A DNA stretch of 64,000 bases from the NCBI RefSeq assembly GCF_004920405.1, contig NZ_RFLV01000002.1, positions 558,001 to 622,000 on the forward strand, in the 5' to 3' direction. Positions within the stretch are counted from its first letter, which is position 1. Each line of letters begins with the position of its first letter. The DNA comes from Pseudomonas leptonychotis. GTDB lineage: Bacteria > Pseudomonadota > Gammaproteobacteria > Pseudomonadales > Pseudomonadaceae. Below the pieces are notes generated by a model. That model had not been told where the DNA came from. It did not search any database and saw only the letters and a program-made list of their open reading frames with translations. Shown piece by piece: positions 26,472 through 36,569 of the stretch. Position numbers and translations under genes: made by a program.

Positions 26472-27344
26472 TTATTCCTCACCAGCACTGGCTTTCAGGC
26501 GGTTAATACGCGACTCGCTCCACTGCTTGAGCAGCAGGATAAACACCGCCAGCAACAGCAGCAGGCTGGCGACGCTAAAGGCGGCGACGTGGTTGTATTC
26601 GTTGTAGAGAATCTCGACGTGCAGCGGCAACGTATTGGTGTAACCACGGATATGCCCGGAGACCACCGACACCGCGCCGAACTCACCCATGGCCCGCGCG
26701 GTACACAACACCACACCGTAGATCAGGCCCCATTTGATATTTGGCAGGGTCACATGCCAGAACATTTGCCAGCCGTTGGCGCCGAGCAGGCGGGCGGCCT
26801 CCTCCTCCTGGGTGCCTTGCTGCTGCATCAGCGGAATCAGCTCACGGGCGACAAAGGGCACGGTGACAAACACCGTGGCCAGGACGATGCCCGGCAAAGC
26901 GAAGATGATCTGGATGTCGTGCTCACGCAGCCAGGGGCCAATAAAGCCCTGCGCGCCGAATAGCAGCACGTAGATCAGACCGGCGATCACCGGCGATACC
27001 GAGAACGGCAGGTCAATCAGGGTCACCAGCAAGCTCTTGCCGCGAAACGCGTACTTGCTCACACACCAGGCAGCGGCCACGCCGAACACCAGGTTGAGTG
27101 GCACCGAAATGCCCACGGCAAGCAGGGTCAGCTTCAGCGCACTGATAGCGTCAGGTTCGAAAATTGCGCCGAAGAAGGTGCCAAAGCCGTGCTTCAACGC
27201 TTCGCTCAGCACGATAAACAGCGGCAACACGAGGAACAGCACAAACACCAGCCAGGCGCTGATGATCAGCAGCCTGCGACCGAGCTGATTACCGCGCCGT
27301 GCGGCGTTGGCCGAGGCTGACGCGCTTAGGGTTACAGAAGACAT
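26472..27344 (-). CDS. cysW: Sulfate ABC transporter permease CysW
   Basis: This 290-residue inner-membrane permease has six transmembrane segments. The ABC permease loop with [20 protein letters not shown] is present, and [20 protein letters not shown] is typical of CysW. It pairs with CysT to form the channel and lies between cysT and cysA in the operon. Confidence 0.95.
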   Translation of the reverse strand: MSSVTLSASASANAARRGNQLGRRLLIISAWLVFVLFLVLPLFIVLSEALKHGFGTFFGAIFEPDAISALKLTLLAVGISVPLNLVFGVAAAWCVSKYAFRGKSLLVTLIDLPFSVSPVIAGLIYVLLFGAQGFIGPWLREHDIQIIFALPGIVLATVFVTVPFVARELIPLMQQQGTQEEEAARLLGANGWQMFWHVTLPNIKWGLIYGVVLCTARAMGEFGAVSVVSGHIRGYTNTLPLHVEILYNEYNHVAAFSVASLLLLLAVFILLLKQWSESRINRLKASAGEE

Positions 27345-27354
27345 GGCGACCTCC

Positions 27355-28173
27355 TCAGGATTTAGCGATCTGGCGCTGCAGCAGGTTAATCAGCAGCAGC
27401 AGAATGAAGGAGACCACCAGCATCAACACGCCAATAGCCGTAGCGCCGGTGTAATCGTACTGGTCGAGCTTGACCATGATCAGCAGCGGCAATATTTCGG
27501 TTTTCATCGGCATATTTCCGGCGATAAAAATCACCGATCCGTACTCACCGACGCCGCGCGCAAAGGCTAGGGAAAAACCGGTGAGCCAGGCAGGCAGTAA
27601 CGCCGGCAGCAGCACATGGCGAAACACCTGCAGCGGTTTGGCACCGAGGCAGGCCGCTGCCTCTTCGACCTCACGGGGAATATCGGCCAGCACCGGTTGC
27701 AGGGTGCGCACCACAAACGGCAGGGTGACAAAGGTCAGTGCCAGGGTAATGCCGATGGGGGTGTAGGCAATTTTGAAACCCAGCTCGGTGGCGAACTGAC
27801 CGACCAGGCCGCTGGGGGCATACAAGGCAGTCAGGGCGATACCGGCAACGGCGGTGGGCAAGGCAAAGGGCAAATCGATCATCGCCTCGATAACCTTGCG
27901 GCCTGGAAAGCTGTAACGCACCAGCGCCCAAGCCAGCACGGTGCCGATAATGCCGTTGATGATTGCCGCGACAAAGGCCGTGGCGAAACTCAACTTGAGC
28001 GCAGCCACTACTCGCGGAGCGGAAATGATGGCGCAGAACTCAGCCCAGGTGAGTTGCGCGGCGTGCACGAACATGGCCCCCAGCGGAATCAGCACCAGCA
28101 GGCTGAGGTACACCAGGGTGTAGCCCAGCGTCAGCCCGAAGCCGGGAATGACCGGAGAAGTACGACGAGACAT
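27355..28173 (-). CDS. cysT: Sulfate ABC transporter permease CysT
   Basis: This 272-residue permease begins [20 protein letters not shown]. The EAA loop [20 protein letters not shown] is present, followed by the CysT-typical [19 protein letters not shown]. It forms the heterodimeric sulfate channel with CysW. A palindromic repeat fills the gap between it and sbp upstream. Confidence 0.96.
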   Translation of the reverse strand: MSRRTSPVIPGFGLTLGYTLVYLSLLVLIPLGAMFVHAAQLTWAEFCAIISAPRVVAALKLSFATAFVAAIINGIIGTVLAWALVRYSFPGRKVIEAMIDLPFALPTAVAGIALTALYAPSGLVGQFATELGFKIAYTPIGITLALTFVTLPFVVRTLQPVLADIPREVEEAAACLGAKPLQVFRHVLLPALLPAWLTGFSLAFARGVGEYGSVIFIAGNMPMKTEILPLLIMVKLDQYDYTGATAIGVLMLVVSFILLLLINLLQRQIAKS

Positions 28174-28231
28174 GGTTTGGCCTTGGCGGGTTATGTGGCG
28201 AAGGATTGGTGCGTTGCAAACGAGAGTCGGC

Positions 28232-28317
28232 CGTAGGGTGGAAGTCGCTTTTCACTTCCACCAGCGGTGCCTTCGCGGAGATCGATGGTGGATCGGTGAG
28301 GCGTGATCCACCCTACG
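28232..28317. repeat. Palindromic intergenic repeat (MITE-like) between sbp and cysT
   Basis: The 86-bp unit is bounded by perfect 10-bp inverted repeats, CGTAGGGTGG (28232-28241) and CCACCCTACG (28308-28317), with further GGTGGA/TCCACC pairs inside. Elements starting TAGGGTGGA are scattered between genes in many gammaproteobacteria. Inside an operon it would fold in the transcript and may affect the sbp to cysTWA ratio. Confidence 0.7.
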
Positions 28318-28326
28318 AACTACGGC

Positions 28327-29337
28327 TTACTGCACCTGATAGATCTGATCGAAGACCCCACCATCATTGAAGAACTTCGGCTGTGCGGTTTTCCAACCGT
28401 TGAAGTTTTTGTCGATGGTCACCAGTTTCAGCGCCGGGAATTGCGTGGAAAACTCAGCCGCAATCGCCTCGTTACGTGGACGATAGAAATGCTTGGCTGC
28501 CAGACGCTGACCTTCGTCGCTGTACAGGTAGTTGAGGTAGGCCTCGGCCACTGTGCGCGTGCCCTTCTTGTCGACGTTTTCATCGACTACAGCCACTGGC
28601 GGCTCGGCCAGGATCGACAGCGACGGCGCGACGATTTCAAAGTTGTCGCCGCCCTCTTCCTTTAGCGCCAGGAAGGCTTCGTTTTCCCAGGCCAGCAACA
28701 CGTCACCGATCTGATTATTAACAAAGGTGATGGTCGAGCCACGGGCACCGGTGTCGAGTACCGGCACGTTTTTATAGAGCTGCCCAACGAACGTTTGGGC
28801 TTTCTCTTCACTGCCGTATTTCTGCTGTGCATAGGCCCAGGCGGCGAGAAAGTTCCAGCGTGCGCCGCCAGAGGTTTTCGGGTTCGGGGTGATCACTGCA
28901 ACGCCCGGCTTGACCAGGTCATCCCAGTCCTTGATGCCTTGCGGGTTGCCCTTGCGCACCAAGAACACAATGGTCGAGGTGTAGGGCGTGCTCGATTGCG
29001 GCAGGCGCTCCTGCCAGTTTTCCGGGATCAACTTGCCAAGCTTGTACAGCTCGTCGATGTCACCGGATAAAGCCAGAGTCACCACGTCAGCACGCAGACC
29101 ATCGATTACCGCACGAGCCTGCTTGCCCGAACCACCGTGGGATTGCTGGATGGTCACAGCCTCATTGCCCTGGGCTTGCCAGTGCTTGTTGAAGGCGGCG
29201 TTGAATTCACTGTACAGCTCACGGGTCGGATCGTAGGACACGTTGAGCAGGGTTTCTGCGGCGGCTACCGGGCCTGCGGCCCCGGCAATAGTCAGTGCAC
29301 TGGCGAGGGCGGCAAAAGCAAAACGGCGAATGGACAT
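28327..29337 (-). CDS. sbp: Periplasmic sulfate-binding protein
   Basis: This 336-residue protein has a signal peptide ([21 protein letters not shown]). The mature part shows [52 protein letters not shown] and [20 protein letters not shown], all signature blocks of Sbp/CysP. It delivers sulfate to the CysTWA importer encoded downstream. CysB-dependent expression under sulfur limitation is known for this operon. Confidence 0.96.
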   Translation of the reverse strand: MSIRRFAFAALASALTIAGAAGPVAAAETLLNVSYDPTRELYSEFNAAFNKHWQAQGNEAVTIQQSHGGSGKQARAVIDGLRADVVTLALSGDIDELYKLGKLIPENWQERLPQSSTPYTSTIVFLVRKGNPQGIKDWDDLVKPGVAVITPNPKTSGGARWNFLAAWAYAQQKYGSEEKAQTFVGQLYKNVPVLDTGARGSTITFVNNQIGDVLLAWENEAFLALKEEGGDNFEIVAPSLSILAEPPVAVVDENVDKKGTRTVAEAYLNYLYSDEGQRLAAKHFYRPRNEAIAAEFSTQFPALKLVTIDKNFNGWKTAQPKFFNDGGVFDQIYQVQ

Positions 29338-29507
29338 GGTGCAGCTCCTACTGGGACAAATATGGGATTGGCGTTCAATGGGTCGACTGCTCGCGCTACC
29401 TACCGTGGTTACATGGCAGATAGCGCATGGGCTCGACGCTTTTCATTGCACGCCCTCCGGTGGTCCGGTCGGGCTTTGTTACGGGTGGGCTGTATCGATT
29501 GGTGGCT

Positions 29508-29690
29508 TCAACTGCTCTTGTTGCTCTGAGCATGGGGGCGAAACTTTTCCTTGCGTTCGATCTGTACGAGCTGGCCGTTGTGCACGGTGATTTCCACCGA
29601 GCCAAACTTCAGGCCATGCAGCGCAGCCTGGATCTCGCGCAGGATGCTGGCGTCGTCCTGAGCGTCAAGGCTATGGGGGCTTGCAGTCAT
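29508..29690 (-). CDS. oscA: OscA/YezD-family DUF2292 small protein
   Basis: This 60-residue protein carries the DUF2292 core ALHGLKFGSVEITVHNGQLV, then QIERKEKFR. OscA is required in Pseudomonas for use of organosulfur compounds and lies just upstream of sbp, as here (170-base gap, same strand). Its molecular activity is not established. It is the first gene of the sulfate operon; the 257-base AT-rich region upstream is the likely CysB-controlled promoter. Confidence 0.9.
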   Translation of the reverse strand: MTASPHSLDAQDDASILREIQAALHGLKFGSVEITVHNGQLVQIERKEKFRPHAQSNKSS

Positions 29691-29947
29691 GTAAATGCTC
29701 CTGAAGCGCCTCTATACGCGGCAAAAAATGGCCGTACTCAGTGGGCGTGGAGCGGATAATAGAGAGGCATCTATATTCTTAGAAATATTATTTAATAACA
29801 TTTATATACTTTTTTAGAATATACAAATCCATAACCTTCTCCCGCAGAAAATGCAATTTCAGGCATAAGCAAATAATTACTTATTCTTTTTGATATTTAT
29901 CAGTCCTCCCTACACTGCAGCCATTCACATCTGCAGGAGGGCGCACG
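29691..29947. promoter_or_regulatory. AT-rich divergent promoter region between oscA and a hydrolase gene
   Basis: No gene is visible. The part from 29765 to 29830 is unusually AT-rich for this genome (ATATTATTTAATAACATTTA and similar), which fits a CysB-type LysR binding region for the sulfur operon. I could not fix -35 and -10 boxes with confidence. Confidence 0.4.
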
Positions 29948-30529
29948 ATGCGCAACCAAACCATCCGTTACCTGATAGTGCCGGGCTGGCAAGGATCGGC
30001 CGACGAGCATTGGCAAAGCCACTGGCAGCGTAGCCTGCCGAACAGCGAGCGGGTTGAGCAGACCGACTGGTTAACGCCACAGCGTGAGGAGTGGGTGGCC
30101 GAGTTGCAGCGCAGCATCGCCAGCGATCCGCGCCCGACCATCCTGATTGCCCACAGCCTGGGCTGCATTACGGTGGCGCATTGGGCCACGCAGGCACCGC
30201 TCGAATCACTACACCGGGTAAAAGCCGCACTACTGGTAGCTCCGGCTGACGTAGAACGGGCCAACTGCCCGCCAGCGCTGCAGAACTTTGCGCCGATCCC
30301 GCAGCACCTGCTGCCCTTCCCCAGCCAATTGGTCGGCTCGGATAACGACACCGCTGCCAGTGCAGCGAGGGCAATCGAGCTGGCCCGCAACTGGGGCAGC
30401 GATGTAACGATTCTCGGCGGTGCCGGGCATATCAACGTGACGTCGGGGCACCAGCGCTGGGAGCAGGGTTTTGCCTACCTCTATCGCCTGCAGAGCCGCA
30501 TCGAACAAACCGAGCGCCGCCGCGCCTAA
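29948..30529 (+). CDS. RBBP9/YdeN-type alpha/beta hydrolase
   Basis: This 193-residue serine hydrolase has an N-terminal YLIVPGWQGSADEHWQSHW, the nucleophile elbow IAHSLGC (Ser), the acid in VGSDNDTAAS and the catalytic histidine in GGAGHINVTSGH. All are hallmarks of the RBBP9 (DUF1234-like) family. The ribosome-binding site is GGAGG before ATG 29948. Substrates of this family are largely unknown. It lies between the sulfate and choline-sulfate clusters. Confidence 0.88.
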   Translation: MRNQTIRYLIVPGWQGSADEHWQSHWQRSLPNSERVEQTDWLTPQREEWVAELQRSIASDPRPTILIAHSLGCITVAHWATQAPLESLHRVKAALLVAPADVERANCPPALQNFAPIPQHLLPFPSQLVGSDNDTAASAARAIELARNWGSDVTILGGAGHINVTSGHQRWEQGFAYLYRLQSRIEQTERRRA

Positions 30530-30544
30530 CGGCCAATACGCGGT

Positions 30545-31462
30545 TTAAACGCCTGGCCCCTTAGCCAGTTCGACCTGCAGCCAATCGACAAATACCTGAG
30601 TCAGACGTTGGCGCCGTTTGCGCTCAGGCAGCACCAGGTAATACCCCATGTCCGAGTGCGCGACTTCATCGCCCACGCGGCACAGCAGGTTCTGCGTAAG
30701 CAGCTCATCGACCAGATGCCGCCAGCCGATAGCCACGCCCTGCCCGGCAATAGCGGCCTGAATCAGCAGCGTGTAGTTATCGAAACGCAGGCTGCCTGGG
30801 CTCGGCGTTTGCTGCAGACCCAAGGCGCGAAACAGCCCCGCCCAATCGAACCAACGCGAACGGTTTTCCGGGCGCAGATGCAGCAGCGGCAGGCTGGCCA
30901 GCGCAGCCGGTGGCAACGGTAGTGTTTGCCCTTTGAGCAGCTGCGGGCTACACACCGCAAACACCTCTTCGCGGAACATCAGCTGCGCCTCGGCATGTTT
31001 GAAACGTCCATCGCCGAAGTTGATCGCCACATCGATCTCCGCCGGCAACGCGCCCTGGTCGCGCTCGCTGGTGATCAGGCTGACATCCACTTCCGGGTGC
31101 AACTGGTGGAAGCGTTGCAAACGCGGCATCAGCCAGTAAGCGGCAAAGGCAAAATCGGTGGCCACCTGCAGCACCTCATGCTGCTGTTGCGCGGTGACCG
31201 CCAGCAGCCCGGCATCCAGGCTCTGCAAGCCATCCTGTACATAACTCTGCAAAAGCTCACCGGCATCGGTCAGGGCAATCCCACGGTAAACCCGATCGAA
31301 CAGACGAATGGCCAGCTGCTGCTCCAGGCGTTTGATCTGCTGGCTGATGGCCGGCTGGCTGGTGCCCAGCTCATTGGCTGCGGCGGTAAAGCTCAGCTGG
31401 CGAGCAGCGGACTCGAACACCCGCAGCACATCCAGCGACACCCCATCAATGCGTTCAAACAT
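30545..31462 (-). CDS. LysR-family regulator of choline-sulfate use
   Basis: This 305-residue regulator has an N-terminal winged helix (SLDVLRVFESAARQLSFTAA, ELGTSQPAISQQIKRLEQQL) and a C-terminal effector domain. It is divergent from betC across 112 bases and corresponds in position to the LysR gene next to betC in P. aeruginosa. It probably activates betC and the transporter genes in response to choline sulfate or a product, an inference from context. Confidence 0.9.
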   Translation of the reverse strand: MFERIDGVSLDVLRVFESAARQLSFTAAANELGTSQPAISQQIKRLEQQLAIRLFDRVYRGIALTDAGELLQSYVQDGLQSLDAGLLAVTAQQQHEVLQVATDFAFAAYWLMPRLQRFHQLHPEVDVSLITSERDQGALPAEIDVAINFGDGRFKHAEAQLMFREEVFAVCSPQLLKGQTLPLPPAALASLPLLHLRPENRSRWFDWAGLFRALGLQQTPSPGSLRFDNYTLLIQAAIAGQGVAIGWRHLVDELLTQNLLCRVGDEVAHSDMGYYLVLPERKRRQRLTQVFVDWLQVELAKGPGV

Positions 31463-31574
31463 AAGCTCAGGTTATCCAATGCATCCACTGACAGCAGGTT
31501 TACCCAGCTTTTTCTAAGCTGGATGATCAAGCCAGCACTTTCGCATAAATCTTTTATATGGAATACCGGCTGCC

Positions 31575-33083
31575 ATGAAACGCCCAAACATCCTCTTTAT
31601 CATGGCCGATCAGATGGCCGCGCCGATTCTGCCGCTGCACGATGCCGCCTCGCCAATCCAGATGCCTAACCTGATGCGCCTCGCCGCCGATGCCGTAGTG
31701 TTCGATGCCGCCTATTGCAACAGCCCACTCTGCGCGCCATCGCGCTTTACTCTGGTCAGCGGCCAGTTACCCTCGAAAATCGGTGCCTACGACAACGCCG
31801 CCGACTTTCCCGCCGATGTGCCGACCTACGCCCATTACCTGCGCCGCCTGGGCTACCGCACCGCGCTGTCGGGCAAGATGCATTTCTGCGGTCCGGACCA
31901 GCTACATGGTTATGAAGAGCGCCTGACCAGCGACATCTACCCCGCCGATTATGGCTGGGCGGTGAACTGGGACGAGCCGGACGTGCGCGCCAGCTGGTAC
32001 CACAACATGTCCTCGGTGTTGCAGGCTGGGCCGTGCGTGCGCACCAATCAGCTGGATTTCGATGAGGAGGTGGTGTTCAAGGCCCAGCAGTATTTGTATG
32101 ACCATGTGCGCAGCGCCGGCGAACAGCCCTTTTGCCTGACCGTATCGATGACCCACCCGCATGACCCCTACACCATTCCGGCCGAATTCTGGGACCTCTA
32201 CCGCGATGAGGACATCCCATTGCCTAGCCAGCACATCGATCAGGCCGAGCAGGACCCGCACTCGCAGCGGCTGATGAAAGTCATCGACCTATGGGACAAG
32301 CCGCTGCCCGCGCAGAAGATCAAAGACGCACGACGCGCCTACTTCGGCGCCTGCAGTTATATCGACAGCAACATTGGCAAGCTGCTGAAAACCCTGGAAG
32401 CCTGCAACCTGAGCGATAACACCATCATCGTGTTCTCTGGTGATCACGGTGACATGCTTGGCGAGCGCGGCCTCTGGTACAAGATGCACTGGTTTGAAAT
32501 GGCCGCCCGCGTGCCGCTGCTGGTGCATGCGCCCAAGCAGTTCGCCGCTCGCCGGGTGAGCCAAAACGTCTCGACCATGGACCTGCTGCCGACCCTGGTG
32601 GAGTTGGCAGGTGGCACGCTGCAAGACGATCTGCCGCTGGATGGCCGCTCCCTGCTGGCGCACCTCGAAGGCCGTCAGGGCCACGATGAAGTGATTGGCG
32701 AATATATGGCCGAAGGCAGCATCAGCCCGTTGATGATGATTCGCCAGGGCGACTGGAAATTTATCTACTCGCAGCAGGATCCCCTGCTGCTGTTCAACCT
32801 GCGTCACGACCCGCAGGAGCGCGAAAACCTCGCCGAATCCGCCGAGCATCAGGGTTTGCTGGCCGATTTTATCAACCAGGCGCAGGCACGCTGGGACATG
32901 CCGGCCATTCACCAAGCCACCCTGGCCAGCCAGCGCCGCCGACGTTTCGTCGCCAGCGCCCTGACCCACGGGGCGCTAAACAGCTGGGACCATCAACCGA
33001 TGGTCGACGCCAGCCAACAGTACATGCGCAACCACATTGATCTCGACGACCTCGAACGTCGCGCCCGTTTTCCGCAACTCTGA
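31575..33083 (+). CDS. betC: Choline-sulfatase
   Basis: This 502-residue cytoplasmic sulfatase hydrolyses choline-O-sulfate to choline and sulfate, feeding both osmoprotection and sulfur supply. The formylglycine site is LCAPSR with Cys53, the metal-binding MADQ lies at residues 10-13, and SGDHGDMLGERGLWYKM supplies further metal ligands. The C-terminus (AQARWDMPAIHQATLASQRR) is typical of BetC. The next gene encodes the binding protein. Confidence 0.96.
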   Translation: MKRPNILFIMADQMAAPILPLHDAASPIQMPNLMRLAADAVVFDAAYCNSPLCAPSRFTLVSGQLPSKIGAYDNAADFPADVPTYAHYLRRLGYRTALSGKMHFCGPDQLHGYEERLTSDIYPADYGWAVNWDEPDVRASWYHNMSSVLQAGPCVRTNQLDFDEEVVFKAQQYLYDHVRSAGEQPFCLTVSMTHPHDPYTIPAEFWDLYRDEDIPLPSQHIDQAEQDPHSQRLMKVIDLWDKPLPAQKIKDARRAYFGACSYIDSNIGKLLKTLEACNLSDNTIIVFSGDHGDMLGERGLWYKMHWFEMAARVPLLVHAPKQFAARRVSQNVSTMDLLPTLVELAGGTLQDDLPLDGRSLLAHLEGRQGHDEVIGEYMAEGSISPLMMIRQGDWKFIYSQQDPLLLFNLRHDPQERENLAESAEHQGLLADFINQAQARWDMPAIHQATLASQRRRRFVASALTHGALNSWDHQPMVDASQQYMRNHIDLDDLERRARFPQL

Positions 33084-33141
33084 TTGCAAGCCACTGCCGT
33101 TGAACCATCACTAATAATTAATAATTAAAGGAGACATTGCC

Positions 33142-34065
33142 ATGCACACACTTCGCAGAGCACTTCTCGGCGGCCTGTTATTGGCCGCTAGCAGCTACAC
33201 CTTCGCCGAAGACGCCAGTTGCGCCACGGTCAAACTCGGCGATCCGGGTTGGAGTGATATTGCCGTGACCAACGGTATCGCCAGCTTCCTGCTCGATGGC
33301 CTGGGTTATAAGGCGCAAATCCAGACCCTGGCCGTGCCGATTATCTTTGCCGGGCTGCAGAAAGGTCAGGTAGATGTATTTCTCGGCAACTGGATGCCGG
33401 CGCAACAGAGCAACTACGACAAGTTCGTGACCAGCGGTGAAGTCGAACAACTGGTGGAAAACCTCAGTGGCACCGAGTACACCCTGGCAGTGCCCACTTA
33501 CGTCTATGAGGCCGGGGTGAAGACCTTCGCCGACCTGAATAAGCAGGCCGACAAATTCAACCGCAAGATTTACGGCATTGGCTCCGGGGCGCCCGCCAAT
33601 GTGTCGATTCAGCAAATGATGGATGCCGACGAATTTGGCCTTAAAAGCTGGAGCTTGGTCGAGTCCAGCGAGCAAGCCATGCTGGTGCAGGTTGGTCGCG
33701 CGGTGAAACGCGAGCAATTTGTGGTGTTCCTCGGCTGGACGCCGCACCCGATGAACGTGCAGTACGACATGCGCTACCTCAAGGGCGGCGAGAAGTATTT
33801 CGGTGCCAGCGGCAGCGTCAACACCCTGGCCCGCAAAGGCTACGCGGCGCAATGCCCGAACGTCGGCAAGCTATTGAGCAACCTGACATTCACCCAAGAG
33901 ATGGAGAACGCCATCATGAATCAGGTGCTCAGCAAGCAGGCCAGCAACGACGAGGCAATCAAGGCCTGGTTGCAAGCCAATCCGGCAATGATCGCCGAGT
34001 GGCTCAAGGGCGTTTCCAGCCTCACCGGCGGTGACGGTCTCGCGGCGGTAAACGCCAAGCTTTAA
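33142..34065 (+). CDS. choX: Choline (sulfate)-binding periplasmic protein, ChoX-like
   Basis: This 307-residue secreted OpuAC-type protein has a signal peptide ending SSYTFAEDA. ASCATVKLGDPGWSDIAVTN, VFLGNWMPAQQSNYD and FLGWTPHPMNVQYDMRYL contribute the aromatic cage for quaternary amines. Its position directly after betC suggests it binds choline sulfate or choline. There is no dedicated ABC permease nearby; a SulP transporter follows instead. The ribosome-binding site is AAAGGAG. Confidence 0.9.
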   Translation: MHTLRRALLGGLLLAASSYTFAEDASCATVKLGDPGWSDIAVTNGIASFLLDGLGYKAQIQTLAVPIIFAGLQKGQVDVFLGNWMPAQQSNYDKFVTSGEVEQLVENLSGTEYTLAVPTYVYEAGVKTFADLNKQADKFNRKIYGIGSGAPANVSIQQMMDADEFGLKSWSLVESSEQAMLVQVGRAVKREQFVVFLGWTPHPMNVQYDMRYLKGGEKYFGASGSVNTLARKGYAAQCPNVGKLLSNLTFTQEMENAIMNQVLSKQASNDEAIKAWLQANPAMIAEWLKGVSSLTGGDGLAAVNAKL

Positions 34066-34097
34066 ACCTGCCGGTTTGATTCCCTGAAGTAGACGGG

Positions 34098-34118
34098 CCG
34101 CTGCCCTGCAGCGGTTTT
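34098..34118 (+). terminator. Small terminator-like hairpin after choX
   Basis: CCGCTG (34098-34103) pairs with CAGCGG (34109-34114), followed by TTTT. It could partly end choX transcription before the SulP gene. Confidence 0.45.
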
Positions 34119-34146
34119 GTCCATCGCCTGCACAAGAAATCGCCTC

Positions 34147-35715
34147 ATGCCGCTACCTCGCCTCCAGAGCTTGCTGCCCTTTCTGCGCTGGCTGCCCGCT
34201 TGCAACAAACGCAGCCTCGGCATAGACCTACTGGTGGGGCTAAACGGCGCCATCCTCGCGCTGCCGCAGTCCATCGCCTACGCCCTGATCGCCGGGCTGC
34301 CGCCGCAATACGGCTTGTATGCGGCCATCGTGCCGGTGCTGATTGCCTGCCTGTGGGGCTCATCCAGCTACCTGATTTGTGGGCCGACTGCTGCGATGTC
34401 GATTGTGCTATTGAGCAGTGTCAGCCCGATGGCAACGCCCGGTAGTGACGATTTTATTGCCCTGATTCTGCTGCTGACCCTGCTGGTGGGGGTTTGCCAA
34501 TGGTTGCTCGGTCTGCTGCGCTTCGGTGCGCTGGTGAATTTCGTTTCACATTCGGTGGTGCTCGGTTTCACCCTTGGCGCAGCGCTGGTGATCGGCATCG
34601 GCCAATTGCCCAACCTGCTCGGTCTGCCTGCCACCAGTCAGGCCACTGGGCTGATGAACCTGCTCAGCCTCGGCGAACACCTGGCCGAGAGTGACTGGCG
34701 CACCCTGGCCGTGGCGCTATTCACCCTGGCCATCAGCTTGCTGAGCAAACGCCTATCGCCGCGCGTGCCAGCGCTGCTGATCGGGATTGTCGCCGCTAGC
34801 CTGCTGGTCATGGCCTGGCCTGAACAGCTCGGTGCAATCGCTTTGGTCAGCCGTTTCGAAGGCAGCCTGCCGCCCTTCGCCCTGCTGGAGTTCAACCTGA
34901 GCGACATCTTGCAACTGCTGCCCGCCGCGGTGGCCTGCGGCTTGCTCGGCCTGGTCACCAGCCTGTCGATAGCCCGCGCCCTGGCGGACAAATCCCAGCA
35001 GCCATTCGATGCCAATCAGGAAGTTCGCGCCCAAGGCCTGTCTAACATCATCGGGCCCTGGTTTAACGGTTCGCTGTCGGCCGGCTCCTTCACCCGCTCG
35101 GCGCTCAACCAGCAAGCCGGCGCCTGTTCGCCCATGGCTGGGGTATTCGCCGCCTTGCTGGTGGCGCTGTTTGCCCTGCATGGCAGCCGCCTGTTCGCCT
35201 ACGTGCCGATCCCTGCAATGGCCGCAAGCATTCTGCTGATCTGCTGGGGGCTGTTCGATACGCGCGCGATAAAAACACTGCAACGGGTGAACCGCAGCGA
35301 GTTTTTAGTGATGCTGCTGACCGTGCTGGCGACCCTGGTACTGGAGCTGCAAAGCGCCATCTACGCCGGCGTGCTGGCCTCGCTGGTCGTCTACCTCAAG
35401 CGCACCTCGCAACCACGCGTGCGCCAGTGGCAAGACGGCGAGCAGGAATGGCTGTGCATTGAAGGCTCGATTTTCTTCGGCGCCTGTCACTACTTGCAGC
35501 AACGCCTACAACGCAGCGGCGCACCCTGGGTGATGATCGATGCACGGCATATCAACTTTATCGACTACGCCGGTATCGCCATGCTGCACCAAGAAGCCCG
35601 CCGCCTGCACAGCCAGCAGCGCCATTTGGTGTTGCACCATGCACGGTCGCAGGTCATCGATGAAATTCGTAAATTGGAAGGCCCGGAGCATTGCCCGGTG
35701 CAATTCACCACCTAG
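34147..35715 (+). CDS. SulP/SLC26-family anion transporter
   Basis: This 522-residue membrane protein has the SulP N-terminal segment (ALPQSIAYALIAGLPPQYGLYAA split over the first helices), NFVSHSVVLGFTLGAAL, and a C-terminal STAS domain from about 420. The start is ATG 34147; a TTG at 34117 would add ten residues. In the P. aeruginosa cluster the same gene follows the choline-sulfate genes, so uptake of sulfate or choline sulfate is likely but not shown. It ends overlapping the convergent peptidase gene by four bases. Confidence 0.9.
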   Translation: MPLPRLQSLLPFLRWLPACNKRSLGIDLLVGLNGAILALPQSIAYALIAGLPPQYGLYAAIVPVLIACLWGSSSYLICGPTAAMSIVLLSSVSPMATPGSDDFIALILLLTLLVGVCQWLLGLLRFGALVNFVSHSVVLGFTLGAALVIGIGQLPNLLGLPATSQATGLMNLLSLGEHLAESDWRTLAVALFTLAISLLSKRLSPRVPALLIGIVAASLLVMAWPEQLGAIALVSRFEGSLPPFALLEFNLSDILQLLPAAVACGLLGLVTSLSIARALADKSQQPFDANQEVRAQGLSNIIGPWFNGSLSAGSFTRSALNQQAGACSPMAGVFAALLVALFALHGSRLFAYVPIPAMAASILLICWGLFDTRAIKTLQRVNRSEFLVMLLTVLATLVLELQSAIYAGVLASLVVYLKRTSQPRVRQWQDGEQEWLCIEGSIFFGACHYLQQRLQRSGAPWVMIDARHINFIDYAGIAMLHQEARRLHSQQRHLVLHHARSQVIDEIRKLEGPEHCPVQFTT

Positions 35716-36443
35716 CAGGCGGTAAGGGTCAGCAGAATATCGGCATACCAGGTGCAGTTGAGCCCCAGAGCCTCGTCCACCTCGATGTCCCGACTGCCCA
35801 AATCAAGCCGCGCCGAGTGCACGCCCAACAGCATCCACGGCAAACCATCCTTGCCGCAACCAGGTATACGCATGACCACCGGCGCACCACTGGTGCCACG
35901 GTGCGTGCGGGCATCGGTGAGAAAGTAGCCCTGACCCTGAAAACGCAAGCCGAAAGACGACGCGACGACGGCATGCCGTACCACCGCGATATGGTGCAAG
36001 GTGTCGTGAAAACCCAGCGGGAACCCTACCACCAGCAATGAAGTGCCGACTTCAACCAAGGTTTGCGGTTGCTGCAGGTGCTCAGGGGTAAATGCGTGGT
36101 AAACCATGCCAGACGGCAGCGCGGCCCGCTCGATCTCCAGCACGGCAACATCGACCTCACCGGCGCCATCACAACCTTGCCGCCAAAGGCTTTTACCATC
36201 GCGGTATAACGGCATAGAGAAGCCGGTGGTCTGCGCCACGTTATGCAAGTCGGTGTGCACCTCGATCTCGATACGATCCGGAAAATGCTGACTCGTTTCA
36301 TCGATCATCACATGCCGACTCGTCACCAGAAACAGACGCTCGTCACGGGCGAAGTAAAAGCCGCTGGCATTGGTCAACAGCTGTTGCCCAGCAAAGGTAC
36401 AAACACGTGCCGCGGTGAGTAGCACAGGTTCAATCATCGACAT
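35712..36443 (-). CDS. Trypsin-like serine peptidase domain protein
   Basis: This 243-residue protein has a chymotrypsin-fold triad. The histidine is in VTSRHVMI (near 44), the aspartate in VDVAVLEI and the serine in THRGTSGAPVVM. No signal peptide is visible, so it appears cytoplasmic. The start is ATG 36443 with AAGGACG upstream; an earlier ATG at 36530 lacks one. The GTSGAPV elbow differs from the usual GDSGG, as in other bacterial members. Substrate and role are unknown. Confidence 0.75.
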   Translation of the reverse strand: MSMIEPVLLTAARVCTFAGQQLLTNASGFYFARDERLFLVTSRHVMIDETSQHFPDRIEIEVHTDLHNVAQTTGFSMPLYRDGKSLWRQGCDGAGEVDVAVLEIERAALPSGMVYHAFTPEHLQQPQTLVEVGTSLLVVGFPLGFHDTLHHIAVVRHAVVASSFGLRFQGQGYFLTDARTHRGTSGAPVVMRIPGCGKDGLPWMLLGVHSARLDLGSRDIEVDEALGLNCTWYADILLTLTAC

Positions 36444-36569
36444 TCGGACGTCCTTGAGTTGATGGCAGGCAAACCAGAGCAGCCACTGCTGTCGTGTACC
36501 TGAGCAATTGCCACGCCACTTCCACGACAAAGCAGTAAGCAGTAAGCAGGCTGCCCAATCGACACACCG

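Noticed and set aside
25908..26963. 351-codon plus-strand frame opposite cysA/cysW
   Set aside because: It is antisense to two intact transporter genes and lacks domain features.
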